Shown: positions 15,635-23,627 of the stretch, one piece after another
How positions within the stretch are numbered: position 1 is the stretch's first letter
How the letters are laid out: the number at the start of each line of letters is the position of its first letter
From: SAR202 cluster bacterium
Lineage (GTDB): Bacteria; Chloroflexota; Dehalococcoidia; Lucifugimonadales; GCA-2712585
Assembly (NCBI GenBank): GCA_016872285.1
Contig: VGZZ01000022.1
Coordinates: forward strand, 1-42,068
Length of the DNA: 42,068 nt
Reading direction: 5' to 3'
Made by a program: the position numbers and the translations under genes
Notes under the pieces: model-generated
The model's database searches: none
What the model was told of the DNA's origin: nothing
Seen by the model: the letters and a program-made list of their open reading frames with translations, nothing else

Positions 15635-16561
15635 TTATTGCAGCGGGACCACAGTGCGAAGTGTCTCTTTGTGCCTGTCCATATCCTCAGTCTGGTACAC
15701 GTAGGCCGCGCCGGCGGTTCCGGTGAAGGCGGCGTGATTGCCGTCCTTGTCCATGCAGACGATGTTCATAAACGTGCCGAAGGGGTCAGTCAGGGGCTTG
15801 AGGTCATTCATGGCCTTCCTTCCCGCCTCTTTAATCGACAGGCCCATTTCTAGATACATGACAACTGAGCGGGCGGTGGCGGCCCGGACGGCCAGCTCGC
15901 CGCGGCCGGTGCAGGCTGCGGCGCCGAAGCGGTCGTCGGCGTAGTTGCCCGCGCCGATGATAGGCGAGTCGCCGACGCGGCCCGGGTACTTCCAGGCCAG
16001 GCCGCTGGTGGACACGGCGACGGCCATGTTCCCCTGCCTGTCGCGGGCGATGAAATTGACGGTGCCGCTGTGCTGCGGCAGGGGCGTTTTGTGGGAAAAG
16101 CGGCGCAGGGAGGCCAGGTATCTGCGTCGGTCATCGGCGCCTTCGGCCCGCTGGTCCAGGCCCTCGCGCCATCGGCGGCGGGTCTCGGCGGTCATTAGGT
16201 CGCGCTGCTTGAAGCCCATCTCCTTAGCGAATCGCGCCGCGCCCCGGTCGGCTAAAAGGACGTGAGGCAGCTCCTCCATAACCTTCCGAGCTATGGATAT
16301 GGGATGCTCGTAGTTGCGAAGGGCCGCCACGGCCCCCGCCCGCCGCGTCGCGCCGTCCATAATCGAGGCGTCCAGCTCAATTTGGCCCAGGAGGTTCGGG
16401 AGGCCCGCCCGTCCTACCGAGTGGTCGTGGATGTTGCTTTCCACCTCGCGCGTACCTGCTTCAACGGCGTCCAGGGCTGAGCCGCCGCGTTGCAGCACGG
16501 CCATGCTGGCGCTCATGCCGACGCTACCGTTGGCGGAGGCTATGACGATAGGCTTGGACAT
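15635..16561 (-). CDS. Family T2 Ntn-hydrolase (glycosylasparaginase/isoaspartyl peptidase)
   Basis: A 308-residue member of the asparaginase-2 family, made as a precursor that cleaves itself before a Thr nucleophile. The start is the ATG encoding M-S-K-P-I-V (16561), preceded by GAGGA; the longer open frame has no family similarity. Visible motifs are G-G-S-A-L-D-A-V-E-A-G (26-36), D-H-S-V-G-R-A-G-L-P-N, the likely cleavage/nucleophile site H-S-G-T-V-N-F (Thr167), and A-V-S-T-S-G-L-A-W-K-Y-P-G-R-V-G-D-S-P with G-A-G-N-Y-A-D-D. The pattern is nearer to glycosylasparaginase than to plant-type asparaginase. Substrate specificity is not readable. Confidence 0.9.
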   Translation of the reverse strand: MSKPIVIASANGSVGMSASMAVLQRGGSALDAVEAGTREVESNIHDHSVGRAGLPNLLGQIELDASIMDGATRRAGAVAALRNYEHPISIARKVMEELPHVLLADRGAARFAKEMGFKQRDLMTAETRRRWREGLDQRAEGADDRRRYLASLRRFSHKTPLPQHSGTVNFIARDRQGNMAVAVSTSGLAWKYPGRVGDSPIIGAGNYADDRFGAAACTGRGELAVRAATARSVVMYLEMGLSIKEAGRKAMNDLKPLTDPFGTFMNIVCMDKDGNHAAFTGTAGAAYVYQTEDMDRHKETLRTVVPLQ

Positions 16562-16771
16562 ACGCTTTTCCTCGCTGGTCTGTCTTAGCTTGAGTGTTAG
16601 ACAGCTTATTAAACAGTAACCAGGCAGCCTGGTAAAGCTGATTTTGATTCTACGGCACAAAAATATAGAGATTGTGAAGTTAGTCCTTATGAGCGGGGAA
16701 GCGTGCAGCCACTGTACATAAAGTATTAATCAAGAGCCATCAAGCGCTTGACCTAATAGTGAAGAGTTAAC

Positions 16772-17752
16772 GTGGCGAACACGTACATCGGCACCTGTTC
16801 ATGGACGGACGCGAGCCTGCTGAAGGCTGCGACCTTTTATCCTGGCCGGGCCGCTACCGCAGATGAGAGACTTCGTTTTTACAGCGCGGTCTTTCCCATT
16901 GTGGAAGTAGACTCGTCATACTATGCCCTGCCCAGCGCGGCCAACGCTCGATTGTGGTCGGAACGCACGCCGCCGGGGTTTAAGTTCCATATTAAGGCCT
17001 TCAGGCTGTTTACTTTCCACTGGACGGAGGTCAAGTCGCTGCCCAAGGACCTCAAGTCCATCGCGCCGCTGGAGAAGGACAGGTTTTATTTCAGGGACGC
17101 TTCCAATGAGCTTAGGAACGAATTGATGAACAGGTTCAGCAGGGCAATCGCGCCGCTCTCCGAGACGGGAAAACTGGGGATAGTTTTGCTCCAGTTTCCC
17201 AAGTGGGTGACGCCTCGTCCAGATGCTTTCGACCACATACTGCGGATGCAGTCGGCGCTGCGGCCCCACCAGGTGGCGGTGGAGTTCCGAAACAAGGCCT
17301 GGCTAACGGAACAGCGAGGCAAGGAAACCTTGCGATGGCTGGAGGACAACAAGCTGGCCTTTGTGTGCGTCGATGAGCCGCAGGGCTTCGTGTCCAGCGT
17401 GCCGCCCGTGGCGGCGGCCACCACCGACATCGCCTACGCGCGGTTCCACGGCCGCAACCAGGGGAACTGGGAGAAGCCCGGGCAGTCGGTCATCGACCGC
17501 TTCGACTGGTATTACAAGGACGAGGAGCTGCGGGAATGGCTTCCTAAGATTCGCACGCTGCAGGAGGAAGCTCGGGAGGTCCACCTGCTGTTCAACACCA
17601 ACAAGGGCGACCAGGGGCCGTTCAACGCCATTAAGCTAGGCCGAATGCTGGGTGAGGGACTTGGGGACGAAGAGGCGGTGAGGTCGGTGGAGCCGAGACT
17701 GGGGCTTGTGGGGGAGCAGTTGGAGTTGGGCGCCGGGGTTGGACGAGCCTAG
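16772..17752 (+). CDS. DUF72 (YecE-like) protein
   Basis: A 326-residue protein starting at GTG, of the DUF72 family with a TIM-barrel-like fold and no proven function. Motifs: Y-I-G-T-C-S-W-T near the start, F-Y-P-G-R near 23, V-E-V-D-S-S-Y-Y-A-L-P near 44, F-K-F-H-I-K-A near 70, L-G-I-V-L-L-Q-F-P near 133, V-A-V-E-F-R-N-K-A-W near 167, and A-Y-A-R-F-H-G-R-N near 220. The last 35 residues are an unconserved tail. It is divergent from the asparaginase gene and stands alone on its strand. Confidence 0.9.
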   Translation: MANTYIGTCSWTDASLLKAATFYPGRAATADERLRFYSAVFPIVEVDSSYYALPSAANARLWSERTPPGFKFHIKAFRLFTFHWTEVKSLPKDLKSIAPLEKDRFYFRDASNELRNELMNRFSRAIAPLSETGKLGIVLLQFPKWVTPRPDAFDHILRMQSALRPHQVAVEFRNKAWLTEQRGKETLRWLEDNKLAFVCVDEPQGFVSSVPPVAAATTDIAYARFHGRNQGNWEKPGQSVIDRFDWYYKDEELREWLPKIRTLQEEAREVHLLFNTNKGDQGPFNAIKLGRMLGEGLGDEEAVRSVEPRLGLVGEQLELGAGVGRA

Positions 17753-17894
17753 CCGATGACGTTGGTTGAAACCAGCATGGCCGCTTAGGGTGCTAACTTA
17801 ATCTGTAACCTCCATCCGCGGGTTCCACGCTATCCCCCATAAAAGGCTGTCGGGGTCCGAATAGAGCCTGTTGGCGGCCCCAGTTGAGAATCTG

Positions 17895-17903
17895 TGTTAT
17901 AAT
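17895..17903 (+). promoter_or_regulatory. Extended -10 promoter of the HEAT-repeat gene
   Basis: The sequence TGTTATAAT is a perfect extended -10 (TG-N-TATAAT). There is no good -35 at the right spacing, which extended -10 promoters do not need. It lies about 70 bases before the preferred start of the HEAT-repeat gene. Confidence 0.5.
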
Positions 17904-17974
17904 GCCTTGTCCGTTGGCGCCTCTCCGAGCTAATGGGGAGCCCGGGCCACGGGAAGATAGCCAGTAGGGGTCGC

Positions 17975-19672
17975 ATGCTCATGGTGTGGATTGTGGTGGT
18001 GGGGATCGCAAGCCTCCTCGCCGGCTTGGGGCTGGCCTTGGGAATCTGGCATTCTAGGAACCGTCAGAAACTTAACCTTACCCTGGACCAGATTGGCACT
18101 CTAGCCCGGTTGACTAAAGAGACCGGTGGCATCCGCTCAGAAGTAAAAGCCTTTCTCACTTCTTCCGCCGTCTTCCCTCGACTGTTGGAGATGCTCCAGT
18201 CCCGGCAGTTGTCCATCAAGTTGAACGCCATGAAGACCCTTAGCAGCATTGATGGTCCCGCGGTTGTGGAGCCGCTGCTCTCCCAACTGTTCCAGTCAGA
18301 CCCGGCCATTAGAGATGCGGCGGTCGCGAGTCTGACCTCCTTGGAGGACCCGTCTGCCCTGGACCTGATTTTGTCGCGTTGGAGTGACTACCCCATGGAT
18401 CTGGTGGCCGAGGCACTTTCGCGAAAGGGCCCGGGCGTCGTTCCCAAGGTCGGGCCTCTGGTTACCCATGCCTCAGCCAGTGTCCGGGCTTATTCGGTGG
18501 AGGTGCTCAGACGCATCAAGTCCACTGAATCGGCGCGGTTTATCGCAGACGCTCTGCGGGACCCTCAACCTGCGGTGAGGGCCAACGCTGCAGCTGCTCT
18601 AGGCGAAGCTCATGCTGGCTATGTGGGGCCGCTGGTGCAGTCACTCTTTTCGGACCCGGCGCCGGAGGTCCGATGCCAGGCGTCTCTGAGTTTGGGGAAA
18701 CTCGGGAGTCCCGACGCCGCTCAAGCCCTTTCAAAAGCGTTTGTTGGCTTGGGTGATGTTTTCCTTCCGTGGGACTCGACTGTTCTTCTTTGGAAGGCTT
18801 ATAAGAATAGCCTGGAGGAGATGGGAGCGCTGGACAGTACGTTGAGGTCTATCGCTGACCTCAAACCGGATGGACTGGACCGATGGTTCCGCATTGCCGT
18901 AACTGCCGGAGACATGGATGTTGTGTTCAGAGCTGTTGAAGCGGCCCCCCAAACCGCCGAAAAAGGAAGGGAGAGTCTGGTACAGGCCGTGCTCTTGCAC
19001 GGCGAGGATTTCGTTTTCCAGCGCCTCGTGTCGGCGTTGAGCGGTCACCCTCCCCACTTGATGGGGGCTCGAACGGCAATGCAAGGCATGCGCTGGTCCA
19101 AGGCCAATGAGGACCGACTGGCCGCCGAGTTCAAGGGCGTTTTGGACGGTCCTGGCAGGCCTGTATGGGACAGTGGGACCGCTGTAACAAGGGAAAGGCA
19201 GGGTTCAGGATCCACGATCAATAACCCAGAAGTGAAAGCTAAGGCTGAGGCGCCAGTTACCGCGCCGTCACGGCCTGAAAACCTCGAATCGCTGAACCTC
19301 ATCACCATGGGGCCTGTTCTCGTAATGGATGAGGAGCCGCGCCGCCGGCATATGACGCGAACTCAACTGGAACGGCAAGGCCTTGCCGTTCTGGGAGAGG
19401 CTGGAGATCCCCAAGAAGTCAATTCCATGTTAGAGAGTCTCCCGGCCCATACTGTTGTGATTTGCTCTGCCAGCTTTCCGGGCGCCCTCTGGATCTTAAG
19501 GGATTTGATGCTGATCTTTCCGGAGGTTGGCGTGGTGTTGGTCAGTAATAACAAAATAGACGTCAAACTTTTTCAATCGGCCCTTCCCCGGGAGCCGCGA
19601 CTCATTTCTGATACGCAGGACAACCGCGTCGTCATGGAGGCAATCTCCGGTGTCACCCGCAGAAGCCTCTAG
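17975..19672 (+). CDS. Membrane-anchored HEAT-repeat protein with C-terminal degenerate receiver-like domain
   Basis: I start at the ATG before C-T-C ATG (565 residues), which has AGGGG just upstream; an ATG at 17933 would add 14 residues. One membrane helix lies at the N-terminus (V-W-I-V-V-V-G-I-A-S-L-L-A-G-L), then basic residues, so the bulk is probably cytoplasmic. Several HEAT-like helical repeats follow to about residue 275, with typical cores V-V-E-P-L-L-S-Q-L, A-I-R-D-A-A-V-A-S-L and A-V-R-A-N-A-A-A-A-L-G-E-A. A less clear helical segment and a Ser/Pro-rich linker follow. The last 115 residues look like a CheY-like receiver (V-L-V-M-D-E-E-P, then V-V-I-C-S-A-S-F), but the phospho-acceptor Asp after beta 3 is replaced, so it is a pseudo-receiver. 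The next gene is a PilZ-tailed glycosyltransferase, for which it may be a scaffold. Confidence 0.75.
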   Translation: MLMVWIVVVGIASLLAGLGLALGIWHSRNRQKLNLTLDQIGTLARLTKETGGIRSEVKAFLTSSAVFPRLLEMLQSRQLSIKLNAMKTLSSIDGPAVVEPLLSQLFQSDPAIRDAAVASLTSLEDPSALDLILSRWSDYPMDLVAEALSRKGPGVVPKVGPLVTHASASVRAYSVEVLRRIKSTESARFIADALRDPQPAVRANAAAALGEAHAGYVGPLVQSLFSDPAPEVRCQASLSLGKLGSPDAAQALSKAFVGLGDVFLPWDSTVLLWKAYKNSLEEMGALDSTLRSIADLKPDGLDRWFRIAVTAGDMDVVFRAVEAAPQTAEKGRESLVQAVLLHGEDFVFQRLVSALSGHPPHLMGARTAMQGMRWSKANEDRLAAEFKGVLDGPGRPVWDSGTAVTRERQGSGSTINNPEVKAKAEAPVTAPSRPENLESLNLITMGPVLVMDEEPRRRHMTRTQLERQGLAVLGEAGDPQEVNSMLESLPAHTVVICSASFPGALWILRDLMLIFPEVGVVLVSNNKIDVKLFQSALPREPRLISDTQDNRVVMEAISGVTRRSL

Positions 19673-19785
19673 GCCCCCTTTTTTCGACATTATCTCCGCT
19701 TTTGACAAGGGCGGAGCCATATCTCTGAGGGCCACGGGATGCTGGGCGGCGATTTGTGACGATTAACAGACCGCGGTGTTCCTGA

Positions 19786-21840
19786 ATGCCGACTGGCACC
19801 CTTGGTATCTGGGCGATGGTGATTAGTGTGGCCGTGGTGACTGGTGTAGCCGTGCTATCGCTTCGCCAAAAGTCAGGCAAAAGGGTCCGCTGGCTGTTGG
19901 CCGCGGTTGCTCTGGCCCTGGCGGCGAGATACCTAATATGGCGCGGCCTGTCCGGGCTCAATCTTTCGTCGCCCGACGTTTTCATCTCGTTGCCGCTTTT
20001 TGTCGCGGAGGTTTACTTCGGCATCCAATTGAGTCTTTTTGTACTTCAGGCTCTACGTGTCCCGCCCCGACGATCCGAACCCTTGCCGCCGGCCAAGTCG
20101 CCTTGGGTGGACGTTTTCATAGCGACCTATAACGAGCCTCTGGATATCATCCGTCGTACTGTTGTGGCCTGTTCCGAACTGGAGTACTCCAAGAAAACGA
20201 TCTATCTGCTGGATGACGGCAACCGGCCCCAGGTGAAAGCCATGGCGGAGGCCCTGGGAATCCGCTATCTGACCAGGCCAGATAACCTAGGGGCTAAGGG
20301 GGGCAACATAAACGCCGCGTTAAATCGCACGGACGGTGAATTCGTAGTAATGTTTGATGCTGACCATATCCCAGTCCGTACCTTCCTGACGGAGACCCTA
20401 GGGTTCTTCAGTGACCCGAAGGTTGCCTTTGTTCAGACGGTCCAACATTTTTATAACTCCGATCCTTTTCAGCGCAACTTACGCCTTGGGGACAGGATCC
20501 CCCATGAACAGAGCCTGTTTTTCGACGTGATAATGCCGGGAAAAGATGCCTACGGTGCTGCATTCTGGACTGGGACTGGTGCAGTATTCCGCAGGGAGGC
20601 CCTGGAGGAGTTGGGTGGGGTGCTTAGCCCTACGGTCACCGAGGACTTCCACACCAGCCTTGAGCTTAATAGGCGCGGTTGGAGGTCGGTGCATCTCAAC
20701 CGACCCCTGTCGGCGGGCCTAGCGCCCGAGAGCTTCGCGGGCTACTTGAGTCAGCGGCTCCGTTGGACCCATGGCATGTTTAGTGTGTGGTGGAAGTCTA
20801 ATCCCCTGATCACTTCAGGACTCACACTGGGCCAACGACTCTGTCACGTGGCGGCCGTTTACTACTTTATGTATGGCCTGGCGAGGCTGCCGTTCCTGGC
20901 TGCTCCCCTGACCTTCCTGTTTTGGGGTCTAGAGCCTGTCGACGCCACCATAGGAGAGTTTCTGGCTTACTATGTCCCGGCATACGTTTCCTTATTTGTA
21001 ATATTCCCCGTCATATCAAATGGGAAACGAATGACGCTGGCGTCGGAAGTTTACGAAACGGCCACGTGTCTGGTCCAGGCCCCTGCTGCGCTGATTGCTC
21101 TGGCCGTACCTCGTCGCCGCGCCTTCAAAGTAACACCTAAGGGCCTGGAGCATTCCAGTCCTCGACTTAACATATTGCTGGCAGCGCCCCAGGCGTGTGT
21201 CCTGGGACTTTGTGTGGCAGGTTTGTTGAAAGGAACCCTGGACTTGAGCAGAGGCCTACCGCAGCCGCAGATGGACGCCACCATTATTAATATGGTGTGG
21301 ACTTTCTATAACGCCTTCCTGTGTCTGGCGGCCGTAGCCATAGCACGCGAACAGCCTCAGGCTAGAGGAGTTTTCTCACGAAAACTTCGATTAAACTGCC
21401 ATTTCCAGCTGGATACTTCAGTCCTCTCTGGGGAGGTCGTGTCTATGAATACCCATGGCGCGACGCTCATGACCGTCTGGAGCGGCCCATTGCCGGGACT
21501 GTTCAGCCTGAAGATATTTGGCAAGGACGGAGAGACCATCGAGCTCACGGCCCAGCGTGTGGCAGCCCGGATGGTTGGGAATTCCGGGACTTCGCTTCAG
21601 AAGGTAGAAGTCCGGTTCCTGTTAGGCTCCGCATCGAAGTACACCGAAGTTGACAGGTTCCTGTTTCACAGCCCCTGGGCGTGGGAAGATGAGCCCACGC
21701 CAACCCGACAGGTCTGGCGTGGGCTGGCTGCACTGATGATGGCCCCGCTGATAGTGTGGATACCCCAAATCCGGAGGCCCAGAAAAGTTTCTATTGCTCG
21801 GCCGAGGGTCTCGCCTCGCCCCGCTATGGTCGACGGCTAG
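19786..21840 (+). CDS. Cellulose-synthase-like family 2 glycosyltransferase with PilZ-like tail
   Basis: A 684-residue integral-membrane processive glycosyltransferase resembling BcsA. Two N-terminal membrane helices precede the GT2 domain with L-L-D-D-G (143-145), F-D-A-D (191-193), T-E-D (285-287) and Q-R-L-R-W (323-327), the complete D,D,D,QxxRW set. About five more membrane helices follow, then a beta-rich C-terminal PilZ-like domain (about 520-630), which in BcsA binds c-di-GMP. Here the RxxxR and D/NxSxxG signatures are not cleanly kept (R-G-V-F-S-R, then S-M-N-T-H-G). The polymer could be cellulose or another beta-glucan. No BcsB, BcsZ or BcsC homologue is nearby. It follows the HEAT-receiver gene by 113 bases and may share its promoter. 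Confidence 0.85.
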   Translation: MPTGTLGIWAMVISVAVVTGVAVLSLRQKSGKRVRWLLAAVALALAARYLIWRGLSGLNLSSPDVFISLPLFVAEVYFGIQLSLFVLQALRVPPRRSEPLPPAKSPWVDVFIATYNEPLDIIRRTVVACSELEYSKKTIYLLDDGNRPQVKAMAEALGIRYLTRPDNLGAKGGNINAALNRTDGEFVVMFDADHIPVRTFLTETLGFFSDPKVAFVQTVQHFYNSDPFQRNLRLGDRIPHEQSLFFDVIMPGKDAYGAAFWTGTGAVFRREALEELGGVLSPTVTEDFHTSLELNRRGWRSVHLNRPLSAGLAPESFAGYLSQRLRWTHGMFSVWWKSNPLITSGLTLGQRLCHVAAVYYFMYGLARLPFLAAPLTFLFWGLEPVDATIGEFLAYYVPAYVSLFVIFPVISNGKRMTLASEVYETATCLVQAPAALIALAVPRRRAFKVTPKGLEHSSPRLNILLAAPQACVLGLCVAGLLKGTLDLSRGLPQPQMDATIINMVWTFYNAFLCLAAVAIAREQPQARGVFSRKLRLNCHFQLDTSVLSGEVVSMNTHGATLMTVWSGPLPGLFSLKIFGKDGETIELTAQRVAARMVGNSGTSLQKVEVRFLLGSASKYTEVDRFLFHSPWAWEDEPTPTRQVWRGLAALMMAPLIVWIPQIRRPRKVSIARPRVSPRPAMVDG

Positions 21841-22007
21841 TCATGCCTTCCAAGGCCTTCTTCTCTCTCGGTTAGTCGGTTCCACACCATACCTTCGGGC
21901 CGCGTGTCACCCTCCCATTCGCTTCGGTTCTATTCGCTTCAGCGTGTTTACTTGCCTAAACCAAGCCTGAGGGCAGCCGCTATCACCCTCAAAAGAATAA
22001 TACCCAA

Positions 22008-22187
22008 GGGGTTCATCCCAAAGTTGTCAGCGAACGTCTCGGTCATGCCAACATACAGATAACCCTCGATATCTACAGCCACGTTCTTCCTGGGATCCAA
22101 GAGGCTGCCGCCCTAAGGTTCGAGGAAGGCTTAATAGAAGCTCAAAGAACTAGCAGACCAGAACCCGCTCGGGCAGCGGCGGATTAG
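22008..22187 (+). pseudogene. C-terminal relic of a phage-type tyrosine integrase
   Basis: Reading plus-strand codons from about 22008 gives G-V-H-P-K-V-V-S-E-R-L-G-H-A-N-I-Q-I-T-L-D and then I-Y-S-H-V-L-P-G-I-Q-E-A-A, ending at TAG (22185-22187). This is the box II end of a phage-type integrase, with the His (L-G-H) and the nucleophile Tyr (I-Y-S-H-V) intact. Upstream the similarity disappears: there is no H-x-L-R-H motif and no start codon in frame. It is the last 58 codons of a lost integrase, next to tRNA-Ser(CGA), a typical integration target. It must have been active once for a mobile element now gone. Confidence 0.8.
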
Positions 22188-22216
22188 CAAAAGATTAGCA
22201 AAGTTGACATAACATA

Positions 22217-22250
22217 GGCCCCTGGCAACTTACCAGGGGCCTTAATTTTT
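22217..22250 (+). terminator. Rho-independent terminator
   Basis: GGCCCCTGG (22217-22225), a 7-base loop CAACTTA, and CCAGGGGCC (22233-22241) form a perfect 9-bp stem followed by TTAATTTTT. It follows the integrase relic and would also end any transcript from the glycosyltransferase gene, shielding the tRNA-Ser gene on the opposite strand. Confidence 0.9.
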
Positions 22251-22269
22251 GCCGATTTTGTATCTAAAC

Positions 22270-22361
22270 TGGCGGAGAGGGCGGGATTCGAACCCGCGAT
22301 CCCAGGAACCCAGGATACCGCTTTTCGAGAGCGGCGCTTTCAACCACTCAGCCACCTCTCC
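22270..22361 (-). tRNA. tRNA-Ser (anticodon CGA)
   Basis: On the minus strand the acceptor GGAGAGG pairs with CCTCTCC, with discriminator G and encoded CCA. The anticodon loop CTCGAAA gives CGA (Ser). A long variable arm and T-arm GTTCGAATC are present. Length is 92 bases with CCA. It differs from the tRNA-Ser(GGA) at 12991 mainly in the D, anticodon and variable arms. Confidence 0.95.
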
Positions 22362-22369
22362 ACACAAAT

Positions 22370-22398
22370 AGCATAGGGCTACACAAAGGGGTTTTCAA
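22370..22398 (-). promoter_or_regulatory. Promoter of tRNA-Ser(CGA)
   Basis: On the minus strand TTGAAA (22393-22398) is followed by a 17-base spacer and TATGCT (22370-22375). Transcription would begin within a few bases of the tRNA 5' end. Confidence 0.5.
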
Positions 22399-22411
22399 GC
22401 CTGCTTGGAGC

Positions 22412-23599
22412 CTATTTGCTGACCGGCGCAGGCGGCTGGGGGATGACCCGCAGCTTGCCCAACCTGCGGCCCACGGTGGACAGCACGCGGATTCGCAGGC
22501 CGTTCAGCGAGATCTCGTCCCCCATTTGGGGTATCTTCCCCAGCTTGCTGTAGACCAGCCCGCCGATGGTGTCCACATCCATCTCGTCGGCGGAGAGGGG
22601 CAGGTACTCCTCAAGGTCGTAGAGGGAGACGCGGGCGTCGACGATGAGGTCGCCGTTATCGGCGCGCATGACGCGGGGCGTAGTGGCGGGGGAATATTCG
22701 TCTTCGATCTCGCCGACGATCTCCTCCAGCAGGTCCTCCAGCGTCACCAGGCCGGCGATACCGCCATGCTCATCCACCACCAGGGCCATCTGCACGCGCA
22801 GCTTCTGGAAGTCCGCCAGAAGCCGGTCCAGGCGTTTGGAGTCGGGCACAAAGTAAGCCTGACGCCATAGCTTCTCCAGGGGCGGCGCGGGAGTGGCGGA
22901 TACTAGCAGAGACATCAGGTCTCGCGAGTGGACAATGCCAACGATGTTATCGATGGTCTCCTGGTACACGGGCAGGCGGCTGTGGCCTTTGTCCTGCATA
23001 AGCCTGGCCACGTCGGCGACGCTGTCACTGGCCTCCACCGCCACAATGTCGACGCGCGGCACCATGATGTCGCGGGCGGTATATTCGTCCAGCTCCAGGA
23101 TGGATCGGATCATGGAGCGCTCCCGCTGGTCCAGTTCCACGGGCTGGTCGGCCACAATAACCAGGTCCTCTTCCTCATCGCCCACCTTGGGAGCGATTTC
23201 CTGGATTGGCGCCCGGATATCTGAGGTCTGCAAATCGCCGCCGTTGGCCTCCTGCTTGCGCTGGGCTGCCTGACGCCAGAAATAGGCCAGGGCCAGAGCC
23301 TTCCGGGGATAGCGATGGACAAACCTGCTCACGCCCAGATTCATAGCGGCGACCAGCGCCAAAATACCTACGAATAGCACCGACGCGACGGGCCATGACA
23401 TCCAGTCGAAGGAGTAGAAGAACAAGGCGGCGGAAGCGGCAACCGCTATAAGAGCAGCAGTCTTGAGGGCGGCGGATAAATCGGCGTGGCGCGCCCTATC
23501 GCTCTTGCCGCCGGGAGCGGCCTCCACGAGTCTGGCGTAGGCCAGAACCAGGAGCGAAATAACAAGGGCTATGCCCGATGATAAACCGCTATCGTCCAC
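22412..23599 (-). CDS. CorC/HlyC (CNNM-like) membrane CBS-domain protein
   Basis: A 395-residue protein with about three N-terminal membrane helices (within residues 8-105, a reduced DUF21-like region), a charged linker, a CBS pair (about 175-300) with Y-T-A-R-D-I-M-V-P-R-V-D-I-V and G-H-S-R-L-P-V-Y, and a C-terminal CorC/HlyC (TerC-associated) domain containing D-V-D-T-I-G-G-L-V and L-R-V-I-P. The motif V-V-D-E-H-G-G-I-A-G-L-V-T-L-E-D-L-L-E-E-I-V-G-E-I is the family hallmark. Members are linked to Mg or Co efflux in the cytoplasmic membrane. It follows glmU by 28 bases. Confidence 0.92.
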   Translation of the reverse strand: MDDSGLSSGIALVISLLVLAYARLVEAAPGGKSDRARHADLSAALKTAALIAVAASAALFFYSFDWMSWPVASVLFVGILALVAAMNLGVSRFVHRYPRKALALAYFWRQAAQRKQEANGGDLQTSDIRAPIQEIAPKVGDEEEDLVIVADQPVELDQRERSMIRSILELDEYTARDIMVPRVDIVAVEASDSVADVARLMQDKGHSRLPVYQETIDNIVGIVHSRDLMSLLVSATPAPPLEKLWRQAYFVPDSKRLDRLLADFQKLRVQMALVVDEHGGIAGLVTLEDLLEEIVGEIEDEYSPATTPRVMRADNGDLIVDARVSLYDLEEYLPLSADEMDVDTIGGLVYSKLGKIPQMGDEISLNGLRIRVLSTVGRRLGKLRVIPQPPAPVSK

Positions 23600-23627
23600 T
23601 TCACCTGATCTCTGTGCTGAAGAAACA

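Larger units (their letters stand above)
21841..22269. other. Non-coding interval with integrase relic
   Basis: The first 165 bases hold no gene I can support; a partial direct repeat with ATTCGCTTC occurs near 21930. The rest contains the 3' relic of a tyrosine recombinase (22008-22187), a tandem GATTAGCAAA direct repeat (22182-22202) and a strong terminator (22217-22250), followed by the tRNA-Ser gene on the other strand. Confidence 0.7.
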
